The notes beneath the pieces are model-generated. The model searched no databases, was not told the origin of the DNA, and was given only the letters and a program-made list of their open reading frames with translations. Made by a program: the position numbers and the translations under genes. DNA of 64,000 nucleotides from Varanus komodoensis (Eukaryota; Chordata; Lepidosauria; Squamata; Varanidae): assembly GCF_004798865.1 (NCBI RefSeq), contig NW_025335438.1, positions 17,496,010 through 17,560,009 of the forward strand, written 5' to 3'. Shown here in pieces: positions 23,833 to 36,908 of this stretch (position 1 is its first letter; each line of letters starts with the position of its first letter).

Positions 23833-25979
23833 ATATTTAACTGTGTTCAATTGGGCTTGCTTCCTCATATGCAATATTATGCTCACAACCTATCAGCACA
23901 AGCCTATACATGGCTATTCAGAAGCAGTCACTATTGAGTTCAGTGGGACTCATTTTCAGGTATAGGGTTACAACCTAAATACTCAATGCATGTTTAGTTG
24001 GCAGCTTAGCAAACTTATGGAACTATGGGAAATCCTTATGAAAGCCAGGTGTCACTATGGATTTAATGTATTACATTATATGACCCAAAGCTTTGTCACC
24101 TATTTATTTCCTTTAGCTGAAAGCATCACTGAAGTTTTTAAGGGTACAGTTCTGTCATCTATAGATAGTACCCCAAAGGCCATATGATTTTCCAGAAAAA
24201 GCTCCCCCAGTCCATAGACAGACCTCGAACTTCAGATGGAGTTTCCCCTCTCCAACTCCTCTCAGCCACTGCAGAGGTTTCCAGACTGGCTTCCTCTATA
24301 AGATTTTAACCCCCCAGTGGATGAGGAAGGAGAGACTAAAGTTCAGGGAGATTCTAAACCCCTCCTAGAGCCTGATGGGTACCATTCTGACAGAGTCAGG
24401 AGTAGAATTGTGAAGGCATCATGGCCTGATCCTATATGGGGAATCATGTGGGTGCAGGATTTAGTTTTGATGGCACAAATCAATCTTAGGCAGATGCTAA
24501 CCTCTAGAAATTCCATGCACGACATGGCACCAATTCATCAAACACTCCATGAGAGTTGGTCTTCACAAGAAAGCTTCACTTTACCAGGAGAGCGTCAAAG
24601 GAAGGTTAGAGGGAGTGACCAGCCCAGCCAGGATATAAAGCACATCTAAATTAGAATTCATCAACAAGTTTAATTCTATCACCAGAGGCTTGAAGTAGGA
24701 TAAAGGATTTTATCATACAACAGGTATTAATTGGGTTACTTAGTGCCAGGTTGTTTGCATTACCAATAACTGCACTATGAATGATCACTGTTATGTGATT
24801 GTCACTGTTCAATGTTTCCTACAGGAAATTTTCTTCTCCCCTCCTTGTTTTCAGTTCTTCCCCTGCTGCCGCACCACCCCCAGGGTTCTCATAGAAATCT
24901 GAGGAGTTTGGCTATCTGGGAAGCTGACCTGTGAGTTTTGCAGTGCCCCAGCTCTTCCCAAGTTGTGCAGTTTCAAGCTGTTCTTCTTTCAAAAACACTC
25001 AAACCTTTTTTTGGGCAGGGGTGCACAAGTGTGGAATCCAGTTAATATGAACTTACACAAATGGAACACCATTCTTTTAAAAAATCTAATTCCAAGAAAA
25101 GAAAGAGGATTGACAATCCGCAAAACACAAAAGGACCAGTTTCAACAAACCCTTACATCCCTAAAACTTTGATAATAATCCATAATAACATGCATGCAAC
25201 TGGATTAGATTTAACATGCTTTAGATCAGGGTAAATTGTGTTATTTGCAGCTTTAAGTTTCTAAACTTCTTATCTCAGTATTTCTTAAGACTAATAGAAA
25301 GATAATGATCTGCTTCCAGGCAAACAACAAAAATGGTTTAAACATCTGTAACCATGCCATTAAAAATAAAACTAATCATAAGACATCTTGTCTCCCAGGT
25401 ATCCAAATGTGCTCACAATAAATTCATGAAAGTAAATATTAAGTTTTGTACCTGACTTTCCCAGATGCACTTGAATTTTGAACCATGTACTTGGTCTGAA
25501 GTTCTTTCAGATGATAAAGGAAGCTATAGGGAAAATTTATTTTTTAAAAAATCAAAGTCCAAATATGTAAAGTGTTCCCATAAACTATTGCTCCCAGCTC
25601 ACATAAGCTGCTACAATACACTGTAGGCACTCTATCCCTGAGCAAAGGTGGGAAGTTGCTATAATATTAATGTCAGCATTACCTATAGCAACTACAAACA
25701 AACTTCTAATAACAAAAGAGCAGTGTATTATTTCCTGATGACTGCTGCAGTCATCTTTCTCAATGTGTTATATGACTTAAACATAAGAATCAATAAGGTA
25801 TAAATAGTACACCTCCTGTCTTCATTTATACCCTAAGCCAAAACACATTTAGTAAATCTTACTGATGTTAGTGATATGCATTTTCAAGCAGTTGTGCTTC
25901 GAATCACAGCAATGGACAACCTAGAGATTAACCAGAGGTAAGTCACAAAACAGCTGAATCCACCATTTGTCTTTCATAG
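23833..25979. other. Gene-free stretch
   Basis: I see one type A foldback remnant at about 23926-23975 (gagttcagtgggactcattt). Otherwise there is no recognisable gene or element. The open frame at 24317-24649 is not recognisable. Confidence 0.5.
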
Positions 25980-26062
25980 ATGTCCAGATGTGTTGGACTC
26001 CAGTTCCCATCACCATCAGTCTAGTTGGGGAATGTTGGGAATGTTGGGAGCTGTAGTACAGG
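25980..26062. mobile_element. hAT-like MITE fragment (GGACTACAACTCCCATCA type)
   Basis: The left arm reads 'tccagatgtgttggactcca..cccatcaccatcag' and the right arm 'gttgggagctgtagtac'. These are the two arms of a common reptilian foldback MITE. Confidence 0.6.
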
Positions 26063-29000
26063 AATGGTGATTTCCACCATTGTCGTGATGCCAAAAATTC
26101 TGATAGCAACCTCCCCTGCCCCCTAAGCTGGTTTGCCCCTGAAAGCAAATAGCAAGCAGCTAGAGAACCATCCATTGCAGCATTCCACAACAAGAGGAAT
26201 GCAGTGATGGGCGGTAATGGGGTGCAGCCCATGAGCAGCCTGACATAACATCCATGGACAGCAGACTAACCTAGGAGACTCAACGGACTGCACAACACAC
26301 ATAATCCTCCCTGCTTTCTGCCTTTCAGCACCTACCACTTGTGATGGCTGCTTCCAGGGCCATCACAGCAAGATAACTCTTATTCTGTTGAAGTAGCTGT
26401 GTTAAGGTAGTGCTTATTTCATGACGGTCATTCGTGTCTGCTCCTATGATGAATGCTCTGCTGAGAAGCTGAGAGGATCTGTGCAATTGCCATTGGTATT
26501 AGTGGGAGGAATATAAATTCCTTCAACAGCTCTTGGGATTACCGTTTGTGTTTGTTTTGGTAAAATAGACAGCAACATGGCAGTGGTACCAGGGGAAAGT
26601 GAATGCAGGACTGAGTGTAAAGCCTATTATTTTACTTGAGTTAAGCTAATGAATGTTTTGCCTAGCCCATTGTCTATAGTATTCAGAAAAAAATCAATGG
26701 GTACTATTCAGTGATGTCCACTGACCACTAACAATAATGATGCACCAATGGAAGTACAACTAGCACAATGATAAAATGGTGATTTGTGGCATTAGTGTGG
26801 AAGGATAGCTTTACACTAATGCAATGTTATCCTTGCAAGTGGTTGGGCATCACTGGATACCACCAAATTGTTCCTGCTGAATATCTATTCACAACACAGT
26901 TGCTGGTGGACCAGAAAGACTGGCTTGGCCTGCTTCTGTACAGTGATGCTGCCAAGCAGTTTTCAAGCATAACTTGGAAGCTGAACCTGGCAAGCTTGTA
27001 GCACATGCTTCTCTAGGAGATAAGCACTATGAGCTTTTATGTGGAAGCCTCAATGGATTGTGTATAAAGCATGAGCATAGGAAAGGTGATCTTGGGTATT
27101 TTGCAAGGCAAGTCCAAGCTATTCAAGAGATATTAAAGCAAAGAAAATGTGTTACTTCTGTAGTAGAGGGACAGAGAGATGATGTATTTGAAATAATGGG
27201 AAAAATACAATTAATGGGACCTTATTTTATTTTCTCATAGTATCCCAGAGCAATATTATACTCAGTACTTCAGGGCATTGTGGGAAATGCAGATCACAGC
27301 TGTTTCCTAGCCAGGGCAGGTACCCATGCTGGATACCCCAGTATTCATCATAATGACAGATAACAGACAACAAAGCAGCTGGATAATGTGCATTTTATCT
27401 AATTCAAGAAGAAGTCACACTTAGAAAAAAGCGTAACTTCTTGACAGTAGCAATCGGGATTCAGCAGTTTGAGCCATATACAATTAAAATTTGGTGCAGG
27501 TGTGACCTAGCACCTGTGGGTGAGATTCTGAAATAAATACCCTTCCATAAATATGTACACTTTATTAACTAGTTTTATTTAACAAAATTTCCAGATTATT
27601 GTATGATTTTGAAGTATCCATAGGTAGGTATACTATAGGTAGATCAGCTAACCATTTCATTTTGAATGAATGCACATCATGAGATCATTCTAAAATATGT
27701 GCTGATCTTCACAGATAAAAGTTTTGCTTAAACAATATGGTTTAGACACTGTTATAGAGAATACTTACTGACTTCCTAAAGATACATCCAATTAAGACCG
27801 ATTTAAAATAGAAATAATTGCTGAAGTTTTTCATTCTGCAGCAGACATCTGTTCTATCCATTTCTAATTCTCCACCTGCACTTGGGAATGATGCAGAATA
27901 AACACATCTAATTTGGGCATCATACTTTCTGTAGGCTACATCAATAAAGACTACATCAAAATTAGGTATAACTTCACTTCAGCTGTGAATAATTAACAAC
28001 TAGCACCAGTGCCTTCTCATCATCACACGTTTCTACCAGCCTCATACTCAGTGATTTCACAGATACTTTGAGACTGTTCCTGCAATCAGTAACTTTCACT
28101 GTATTTGCAACTGGGGAAGGAAGAGTTAAAGCTCTCATCTTTATGTACTGAGTTTCTGATGAAATTACAAAGCTAACAAACTGAAGTGTTACATTTACAT
28201 TTATATTTACATTAATGATACATTTAGCATCATGCTTTGTTTGGGCTGGGCTTTCTTCCTCCCATGGAGCTAAAGTACAAGACAAAACCCGTGGCAGAAA
28301 ACCGAATGATGTATTAACCTTACATAATCCCCAACCCATCATGTATTGTGCCAATATATACAAGCATCCTCTCAATGATGCTTTATATATCTCATTCTAA
28401 TGGTGGTGGCACAAAGAAAGGTATGCGTGATGGCCATGTTTCTATAGAGATCCAGAAAAGCCTAAAACTGGGAGAAAGTAGACTGAAAGCCTCCACATCT
28501 GCTTAATCGCATTGTAAAGAAAGCTTCCGCTGGTGTGACTGAGAGTTTTCCTTGCAATGCAGATAGTAAGTGTGGGGAGTGGATTGTGACGGAGTCAAAA
28601 GGTTGTAACGGAGTTCACTGTTGTTAGATGAGCTATATCTCACTGTGGGCTCCTTTCATGAGGGGTGGGATATAAATATTAACAAATCTGTGTTTGGCCT
28701 GAGTATCACCCAGGCACAATGTGAGACTTTAAAAATCAAATCAATATTTCATATTGCTTGTGCAATTCAGTGCATGTTTAGAGGAAAAAAAGGTAGAGGG
28801 ACTATAACTCCCAACTCCCTACAATACCTACCTGGGAGGTAATATAATTGAAAACAGTGAGGCTTACATCTGGGTAAACATGCCTAAGTCTGTGCTATAA
28901 AATGACACATTCTGTAAACTGGGTTGGTCAATAAAGCTATTAAATTAATATGCTCAATTTTTCTTTATAATTTCTTTATTATTATTTAAGTATTTATTTT

Positions 29001-29473
29001 TGAAATGTTGCTATATACTTTGAACCTTTAATGATCAAATGGATTGTTTATCCAAGAAGGGGAAGGGGGCTGGGGAAGGGGAGAGGAGGGGAGAGGAGAG
29101 AGAGATGAAGGAAATCCAAAAGTAATCATCTCAGCCATACCAGTGCATGTTTTCTAGGATAGCTGTTTGACAAATATTTCTAATTTGTGTGTTTTATACA
29201 TACAGTTCTCACAGCTATGATGCTTGGAAAAAGGTGTAATCCTATCCACAAGCTTCTTTTCATAGATGACTAAGTATGTTTTTCATTTTGTTTTGTTTTT
29301 TAAATGCTGTAAGAGGATTTCTAGCTTACACAAAACTGTGGCAAGTATTCCACCTGCTGGACAAAGGCAGCTATGAGCTTCCTTTTCCGGAAACAGATGT
29401 CCCCTGTATCTATAAGCAACACAATGTCAAGAACAAAAAGGAAGAAAAAATCGAGTTTCCTGTCTTGATACTC
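26063..29473. other. Gene-free stretch
   Basis: I see no gene. There is a hybrid foldback at 28766-28900 with a type B left arm (tgcatgtttagagg) and a type A right arm (cttacatctgggtaaacatgcctaa), a short LINE tail at about 28645-28685 (gggtgggatataaatatt), and a purine-rich tract at 29055-29110. Confidence 0.5.
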
Positions 29474-29492
29474 AAAATAAATAAATAAATAA

Positions 29493-29543
<51 letters not shown>

Positions 29544-29545
29544 AT
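29474..29545. repeat. (AAAT)n microsatellite
   Basis: About 72 bp of AAAT units with one interruption. It could be the residual tail of a lost LINE or SINE. Confidence 0.93.
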
Positions 29546-30599
29546 GTGATATGCAACCATTATAACCATCTGATTAAAAGGGCACAAGATGATTATGCAT
29601 TTAGCACAAAAGGTTCAAAGTTCCTAAAAAAATGTTGACAAATATTCATCCAGTATGGATTAGAGAAGGAGAGGAGAGGAGAGGAGAGGAGAAAAGGGGT
29701 ATTGTAACTCAAATGCAGACCTGCAGAGTATATACAGAAACACCTGAATCGTGGTCCTTAGCATGGAAACTTTCTCTGTCTACTTATGAAAGACGAGGAA
29801 TATGCAAAGACAGGTACTCCTCTGGAAAAATATCGAGGGCATAAACAATACAGCTGAGAAAATTTTAAAATTACATACACTCACAAGCTTCTGGAATCAA
29901 ACTGAAAGCTGCCATTTGTTCAACTGTACATAGCTCAGTACGGATGAGGTCCTCATACCTTCTGCCCAATTTCTTGGTTTTGGTCATGTCATACACAATG
30001 GTGCTCAGTTTGTGACCAGAATACAGCATTACCCCATTAATGTATTATCCCTGGTACAACCACTTTGGTTATTCAGAATAACAGGGGGGAATTATTTGAA
30101 CTTAGAATCCCACAATTCTCGTACCATGCACTAAAACTTCAAGTATATGTGATGCTTTCCCTTGCCATAAGGTGCCGTAAGGTACATGCTTCCCGTGCCA
30201 TAAGGTACATAGAACAAGTGCCTACATAGAAACCAGGGGTTATCTTTGATGTGCTTCCCCCCAGGGTGCTGCAGCTAGATTGTAGCGTACATTATTGAGT
30301 GAAACCATCACCAAAGCCACTTATTTGCATCCACATCACTTTGGGGTAGATACAATACAGTGTGAAGATTTGCCTCCATGTAGAGCAATGGCAAGGTGCA
30401 TTTCACTCACCATGCACATGGACTCATGATGTCATCATGATGAGGGCAGAATGTGCAGAAACACTAAGTCACAGTCACTGTTTCCTGTCCTTCCCGAATT
30501 GATTTCAAGACATCATAGTGCAGCCAAACTTGACCAGGAGCACATTTCTCCATCATTCATATTCTTTTTGTCCAAGGAACCCAAGGTGCCACATGACTC

Positions 30600-30755
30600 T
30601 CCTCCTCTCCAGTTTATGCTATCCACCAGGTAAATAAAGCTGTGAGGCAGTGACTGGCCCAGGGTCATGCAATGAGTTTCATGGCTGTCAAGACCTGACC
30701 CCAGATTTCTGCACTCCCAGTTCAGCAGTCTAGCCATGATACCACTCTGGCCCTC
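30600..30755 (-). mobile_element. CORE/MIR-like tRNA-SINE
   Basis: Read on the plus strand it carries 'ggcagtgactggcccagggtcatgcaatgagtttcatggctg', then a B-box-like 'cctgaccccagatttctgc' and 'cagcagtctagccatgataccactctggc'. This is a CORE-SINE in reverse. Confidence 0.75.
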
Positions 30756-30837
30756 CATAACTGACATGGTATATACTAATGTGTACTCAGGGTACAATCA
30801 TATGGAGGGTTTTTTGGGTCATTTTTAAATGTCTATT

Positions 30838-31030
30838 GAATTTATATCCTGTCTTTTCTCTCTAGTGAGGATTTTCAGGGGGCTCACATAATCCCCTCTC
30901 CTCATGGTAACACCTGAAGATAAGTTAGACTGAGAATGAGTGACTGAGTCACCCAATGAACTTCATGGTCAAGTGAGGACTGGAACCTGGATCTTCCAAT
31001 TCCTAGCCTGACACTCCAGCCACCACACTC
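30838..31030 (-). mobile_element. CORE/MIR-like tRNA-SINE with L2-type tail
   Basis: In reverse orientation it shows the tail (tttatatcctgtcttttctctctagtgagg), the core (gagtcacccaatgaacttcatggtc) and the tRNA head (ggaacctggatcttcc, ctccagccaccacactc). It lies about 80 bp from another copy in the same orientation, so these are two separate insertions. Confidence 0.78.
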
Positions 31031-31642
31031 AGACTTGGAGGCTCATGCTCACCAAATGCAGAGCAAAAGGAGCAGCAGAGGTTTTTTTTTTGTTTTTTGT
31101 TTTTTTGCCCCCACAGAGCTGTCTGCTCTGCATTTTGTTAGATGTGCATTGGCAAACCAGAGTGGAAGATGAGAAGGCTGCAGTGGCTTAGGATACTTGC
31201 ATCCTGGTTGCCTCAGTCTTATCCCCTCCTCTGCCACTAAAACACTCTCTTTTACCCCTTTCTAAGGCCACTTTCACAACCTTGCAGAACAGCTGGTGCA
31301 ATTATTTGCATTCTGGCTGTGAGGGGGCAGGTAAGGAAGCTGGAGCTCCAGTTCTGAGGTGTGAACTCAGAGCTCTGTTCTGACTTTGGAGGTGGGGATC
31401 TGAACTATGCTCTTGGCCCCACAAACAATGCCTAGGGCCAATAGAATTGTTCTCTTAGGCTGTGATCCTGTGTGAGTAGAAACAACTCCCAGCATTGCCC
31501 AGGCAGCATAACTATGTTGGGGAATGGCAAGCTATACAACTTGTGTATGTGTCTGTGTATGTGTGTGCACATGCATGCATACATGTTTGTAAACATACAA
31601 AGATTGCACTCTTATATCATATGGATACATCCTTTAGTACAG

Positions 31643-31710
31643 CCATGGCCATAGTGCTGGGAATTGTGGAAACTTCAGCCCAACAGATCCAGAAAGCACA
31701 TGGTTACTTT
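31643..31710 (+). mobile_element. hAT-like MITE fragment
   Basis: The sequence 'catggccatagtgctgggaattgtggaaact' followed by 'ccaacagatccag..gcacatggtt' matches the right arm of the GGACTACAACTCCCATCA-type MITE. Confidence 0.45.
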
Positions 31711-31964
31711 TTATTGTATTTATTTCTTTTATCCTATTGAAACACATAATAAAAATGTGATGACAACATGTTGCCTTTCAAAAGAAATGCCACTGACGCA
31801 GCATACCAAGGTGTGAATAGGTGGCAAACAATTCAGGGAATAGGCCATCCACAGAGTGTTTATGAGACATTGCATTCCTCCTACCAAAATCCTAGGTGAT
31901 GATTTTAATGAGCTCAAATCTGCCACAGCTCAGTAGACTGCTAGGGCCTACAAGAATGCTATCC

Positions 31965-32062
31965 TTTCCCAACCAGGTGCCTACCCTACATATTGGATTA
32001 CACCTCTCAGTTTCCCCCAGCCAGTAAGCTATGCTAAGAGTTACAGCCCACAGTCTGGTTTT
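31965..32062 (-). mobile_element. hAT-like MITE fragment
   Basis: The sequence 'tcccaaccaggtgcctaccct', 'attggattacacctctcag' and 'cccccagccagtaagctatgc' matches the left arm and middle of the same MITE type (ccaacctggtgccctccagatg..ggattacaactcccatcagccccagcc). Confidence 0.6.
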
Positions 32063-34254
32063 CTCTTGTAACGCCTGCAAACAAACAAACAGTTATAGTC
32101 CAATGCATCTAGAGGTGCTAACTTGGAGAAGGATTATATAAGGTCTACCTTCATTTATCTTCAAGACTTAGCTCATCAGGAAAAACTATCAATTCTTTGA
32201 AAAACAAATAAAGACACAAATGAAGCAATAGGTGATAATTTTTGTAGACTGACTCATGTATTCCAATTACTGGCTCAGTTCAAATTTCCGGTTCCAGATG
32301 CTAATTTTTGGGAGAATCCATCATTCTAGACTTCTCAGCCCAGTGCTAAATAATGTTTTATGTTGTTGTTTCTGTTGACAAAAATGGCATTAATTGCTTG
32401 CTGTGATATAATTTTGCATGAATAAAAATTATTTTTATGTCATCAACAGAACTAATTTTTTATGGTACATTTGTGTAATTTTTTCCTCATCCTTCTATGC
32501 AAATTTGAATTTCATAAGGAAAATAATATCTTCAAAAGCAGCCATCACTATAAAACTTCACTATAAGGTTCTTCATCTGAACTAGGACCTCAAAGACTGA
32601 GGGAAAATGTGGATTACTGGACAGTAAGTTTTAAGCACATTCCGTTTGGGACACTGGAGTTCTGTCCTGAAAGCAAGCAAAGGATTAATTAGTAATAATA
32701 AATTATAGTAATTATTTCTAATCATGCACATATGCTCACATATGTAAACCAGGATATGCAAGCCTATTCTATTTTATTTTATATCATTTTATTTATTTCA
32801 TTTCATTTTTATTTTAGGTCCTATGGGTCTGTGCCCCAGTTTTTTTTTAACTTCCTAGCACCAGATAATACCTTTCACCTTAGATGATTCCTTTCACATT
32901 TGAATTGTCATTCAGAGAGAGGCCTTTATCTCATCATTGTAATATTTCCAACACACTATATCAGCTGTGTTGGGGCGTTTTAACACTTCCTGTTTTGCTA
33001 TAGACTGGCTTGCCTTCAGCAGATTGAATCAAGTGTCATTATTTTGGTTTCTTCCCTGTTCAGCACATCACATGGTGTCTTGAAAAGGAAAAGAAAATCC
33101 TAAACCTCAATTTATCTGTGTTTTCTCACATATTAAGCTAATTTTGAGTAGATTAATTGTTTGCTTTCGACCCTGACAATTTCCCCAACACACAGAGAGA
33201 TCTATTTTTGCCACCAATTTTATTTTAGGATGGCCCTGCCTCTGATGCTAAATTAGAACCCAGAGTGTGAATTTTATAGAATACTATTTCCTTCTATAAA
33301 GGATGTTCACAGCTAATCTGTCATCTCAGTGGCAGACAGAGGTCAGTAAGGCTAGGAAACCAAGGCAGGTGGGCTGATAAAAGTCTAACTGTTGGTTTTT
33401 TTCCACTACTGGTGTTGCTAAATTAAAATTCCCTTGTGTCTTTTCTCTTAATTAACGTAATCATTACATTAAGAAGAAAAATGTATATGGGTCCTTGTCA
33501 TCAATAAAGTTTTCACTCTAATGCAAAGTCAAAATCAACATTCCAATTGTCTTTTGGGATGTTGCCAGACCACATGTTATCATGTTAACTATTTCCCATT
33601 TTTCCTTTGTGTACCCTTCAAATACTCATGGAATTATGTCATTTTCAGTTCTAGCCAACTGCCATTATCAAAGCAGCAAGAGCAGTCTTGTGCACATTCT
33701 GTTATATTTATTTTTGAGGCTTTCCAGTTGAAATAAGATAATGTTCAAGAAATGAATGAAACAATCATATACAAATGAAAAAGTATCTTAATCATATTTT
33801 TAAAATAACTGTATAAAAAACCTAAGACTTACTTCAGAGTGAACTCCATTCAGCCAAGTTGGATTTTTTTCCAAGTAGAGATGTATACACTTGCACTGCT
33901 AGTGTTATTATTTCTATTTCCTCCAAAAAATTCAGAATGCTGTATATGGTCAACAATAAACTACCAGTATAGTGTACTGGTGCATCCCTGGCCAACTGCT
34001 GGAGAACCACCCTGTCTCTGCTGAGTGCTGTGATTATTTCCAGGAAGGCAATCTAGTACACTTTGGTGTGATCTAGTTTGAGGGAAGACACCTCATATGC
34101 TCTTAGGCCAGCCTGCCTACACATGATTAATCAAGCCTTGAATGTTAAAAGACTGAATATGCACTTGCTTTATAATTTACAGCATACTGATGCTCCACAA
34201 AGGATCCAGTCCAAATTTGGCAAAGCTGACTCAGGACAATCCAGCCTTGCATTA
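32063..34254. other. Gene-free, AT-rich stretch with possible conserved noncoding DNA
   Basis: No gene is visible. Apart from a T/A-rich low-complexity run at 32756-32815 I recognise no mobile element. The repeat-poor blocks 32340-32480 and 33090-33500 contain homeobox-like TAAT cores, a 'ctgataa' GATA-like site and a 'cccttgtgtc' SOX-like site. Their repeat-free character makes them candidates for conserved noncoding elements; this is inference only. Confidence 0.4.
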
Positions 34255-35340
34255 TTTATTTATTTATTCAGTCACATATTTATATGATACTTATAACTGA
34301 CAGAAAAGCCTCCCTAGGTGGCTCACGCAATAAACAACATAATACAGTTAAAAGAATGAAAGCATAAGACATAGTAACAATTCAATATAATAAAACCAAT
34401 AAAGGGGTCCATCAGCACTCACAAGGGCTTACCATATTTTTCGCTCTATAAGACGCACCTGACCGTAAGACGCATCTAGTTTTTAGAGGAGGGATCCATG
34501 GAAAGCTTCCTGATAATCGCAGGCACATTCCTCATCACTTCCCCATGGGCTTCATTAAAAGACGGGTTGCCATTTGAAAACACACACCGACCTGTGATTA
34601 ATAGCTCTCACCTGTGCCGGAGGAGCGGGTTGGAGCAGGGTGCGTCAAGCGCACACCGGCCAGGTGGTGTCAGTGGTGCAGCCGGGTTGGCAGCGTGCCG
34701 GCGGTGGTCTTCCGGGCGTCGTGGCGGTGGCAGGTCTTCCCGGGCGGTGGGGGTGAGCTGTCTGTCTTTCCGTGCAGCCAGCGGGTTAAAGCCCGCAGCT
34801 CCTCCTCCTCCGCAACGCTCCCCCTGAGCAGCACAGCTCTCACTTGTGCCGGAGAGCGGGGGTGGAGCAGCGCGTGCCGAGCGCGTGCCGGCCAGGTGGT
34901 GCCACATGGTGCAGGCGGGCTGGCAGCATCCCAGGTGTCGGGCACACACATATTCGCTCTTTAAGACGCACAGACATTTCCCCCTACTTTTGAGGGGGGG
35001 AAAAGTGCGTCTTATAGAGTGAAAAATATGGTATATAGTAAAGAAATTCTTTTAAAAGTATATCTTCACCTGGTACCAAAAAGAAAACAAAGATGGTGCC
35101 AGGCAAATTTCCCTAGGGAAGGAGTTCCAAAAATGGGGGTCAGCAGTATAATAAGCCCTTTGCCTATTTGGCACCCATCTTATTTCCCTGAGGGATGGCT
35201 CTCATAGAAGGGCCTTCTGAGCTGATCTTAAGGTGTGGGTAAGTATATACAAGTGTAGTCCTTCAGAAAACTGGGGCCCAGGCTGTTTAGGGTTTTATAT
35301 GTTTAAAAAAGCAGTGCAATCAGCCTGGTGTCATACTCTC
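34255..35340 (-). mobile_element. Old L2 LINE 3' end, split by a DNA transposon
   Basis: The two halves, 34255-34429 and about 35034-35340, are homologous to the L2 at 10.8-12.1 kb. The left half has 'ttatttatttatttattcag' and 'cctccctaggtggctcacgcaataaacaacata'. The right half has 'ttcacctggtaccaaaaag', 'ggtgccaggcaaatttccctagggaaggagttcca' and 'ggccttctgagctgatctta'. It is more diverged than the 11 kb copy. The pogo-type element at 34432-35031 is inserted in it and is therefore younger than this L2 insertion. Confidence 0.8.
34432..35031. mobile_element. Nonautonomous pogo/mariner-type DNA transposon with GC-rich interior
   Basis: The terminal inverted repeats are CCATATTTTTCGCTCTATAA (continuing GACGCAC) at the left and the reverse complement of CCATATTTTTCACTCTATAA (continuing GACGCAC) at the right: 27 bp with one mismatch. 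TA dinucleotides at 34430-34431 and 35032-35033 form the target duplication, as for Tc1/mariner-pogo elements. A second 'aagacgcac' lies just inside each end. The interior (about 34600-34960) is strikingly GC- and CpG-rich. It contains an imperfect direct repeat of about 100 bp (about 34602-34700 and 34838-34935). There is no transposase, so it would have needed one supplied in trans. The pogo assignment is inferred from TA target and end sequence. Confidence 0.85.
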
Positions 35341-36908
35341 CCCATTATAGCGAGATTTGTCTTAGAGCTGAAGGCAAGATTGAAAACAAGGACATCACAA
35401 GTTACTAGTGTGCACTTGCCTTTAAAAAAAAGAACTAGAATATAAATGTCAACAAATATTTTCATTTCAGTCTTTTCCTAACAGCCACAACTCATTGGCT
35501 GCAGTACAATATCTGATATTTCAGTCCTTAACACCATTATGGCCTGATGAGTCATGTAATTGAGTCCCAGCTCGCAGGTAGGCAGCACTGAGGCTTGTTT
35601 TAAACAGGGCAGTGGCATCACCTGCCACCCCTTGCCCTGCTCTGGCTGCCATGTTCCCTGCGAGGTAAACGCCATCCTCCTAATACCTGAATGGAAGTGA
35701 ACTTCTCCAGTAACCATTTCTTCTCTGTTGTAAGGAAGAGTATTGTAGGGAGGCTTGGTTCTCAGTGGGCCCATTCACTTTGCAGAAGACCTTCTCCAGG
35801 GGATAAAAGCCACTAGAGCTGCTTTGCTGAATATTCAGCTGCCTGAATATGTCAGCTTTCCTTGGGACAATGCTATGGAGATTGCTGCAGTCTGCACTGC
35901 CTGATTCACTAACAAGTGTGCTCATGTATTCTTCAGGACATTGGAGAAACAGGCTTAAATTTAATTGCTTAGGGAAACCATTTTGGGGAAGCAAAACAAC
36001 TCCACTGGCTGCTCAATTTACACCTGCTAGGATGGGATCAGCCAATATTAGTGTGAACAAATGTTTCCTTTGGGATAGTCTAAGGTTGCTTAACTGTCAG
36101 GATAAGCACTGGGTTCCTCAATAATCAGTAGAAAAAATAAAATTAAATTTCCAAATGCACTTCCCCGAAGATGCCACTTCCATGTTTCCCCCTCTATTAA
36201 GTGCAGCTCTAATAATGTGACAATTGATGTATTTTCTTTTAGGACATTAAAGAGGAATGTGGAAGTCTTGAGGGGCTGATCATTCTTTTGGAGCTCCGTC
36301 TCAAGGATGGGGTGAATCTTTCATTTTCTGGACTGTATTGCAGTGGCATCATACAGTAGAACTCAATTAGTCATTGCATAAGAAAAAGAGGAAAAACCTA
36401 AAGATAAAAGGCAAATAAAATCATTGAAAGCAAGACGACTATGCAAAACGCAAAGGCTTGATTTCAAGAGATGTCCTGCCAATGCAGCAGGAACTGATGG
36501 CTTTTTCTCCTTGCTAAATCACCTGTTCCCTCCTAATCTACTTTGGAAGATTAGGATACCCCCTGGAGCATTTATTGAGAGGATACACAAGGGAGGATAT
36601 GATGGAGAAGTCCTGTTGCATAAGTGCAATTTTGCTTATAAAACATTGGATTTAGGCCATTATGACAAACTTCAACAAATAGAACATGAGTTCTGAGAAA
36701 TATTCCATTGACATCAATGGGAGCTTCCCAAGAACACCATTGCACTCTTGCATAACACCCCTTCATTTTAATAAGGCCGATTCAGGGGACTTCCCCGTTT
36801 ACAATACTTATAATATTCAGTCATTCATTCAAAGAGATTTGTGTGCTGGCATTCAGAATTTCAAAACAGTTTAACAAAATTCTATAAAAACAAAACTGTT
36901 ATCTAGTC
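35341..36908. other. Gene-free stretch
   Basis: No gene or clear mobile element is visible. The open frame at 35680-35994 (minus, 104 residues) is ordinary-looking but matches nothing I know and has no supporting splice or start context. Confidence 0.5.

Noticed and set aside
26786-27240. Two open frames that read like a continuous protein
   Set aside because: Different frames with no splice signals between them and no recognisable motif.
30150-30212. Repeated 'gccataaggt' words, possible short tandem array
   Set aside because: Only two or three imperfect copies, with no spacer regularity and nothing resembling a functional array.
34498-34964. Several overlapping 90-116 residue frames on both strands
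   Set aside because: They lie entirely inside the GC-rich interior of the pogo-type element and arise from its stop-poor composition.
35680-35994. 104-residue minus-strand open frame with ordinary composition
   Set aside because: It looks protein-like at a glance but matches no family I know, and there is no promoter, splice or synteny support.
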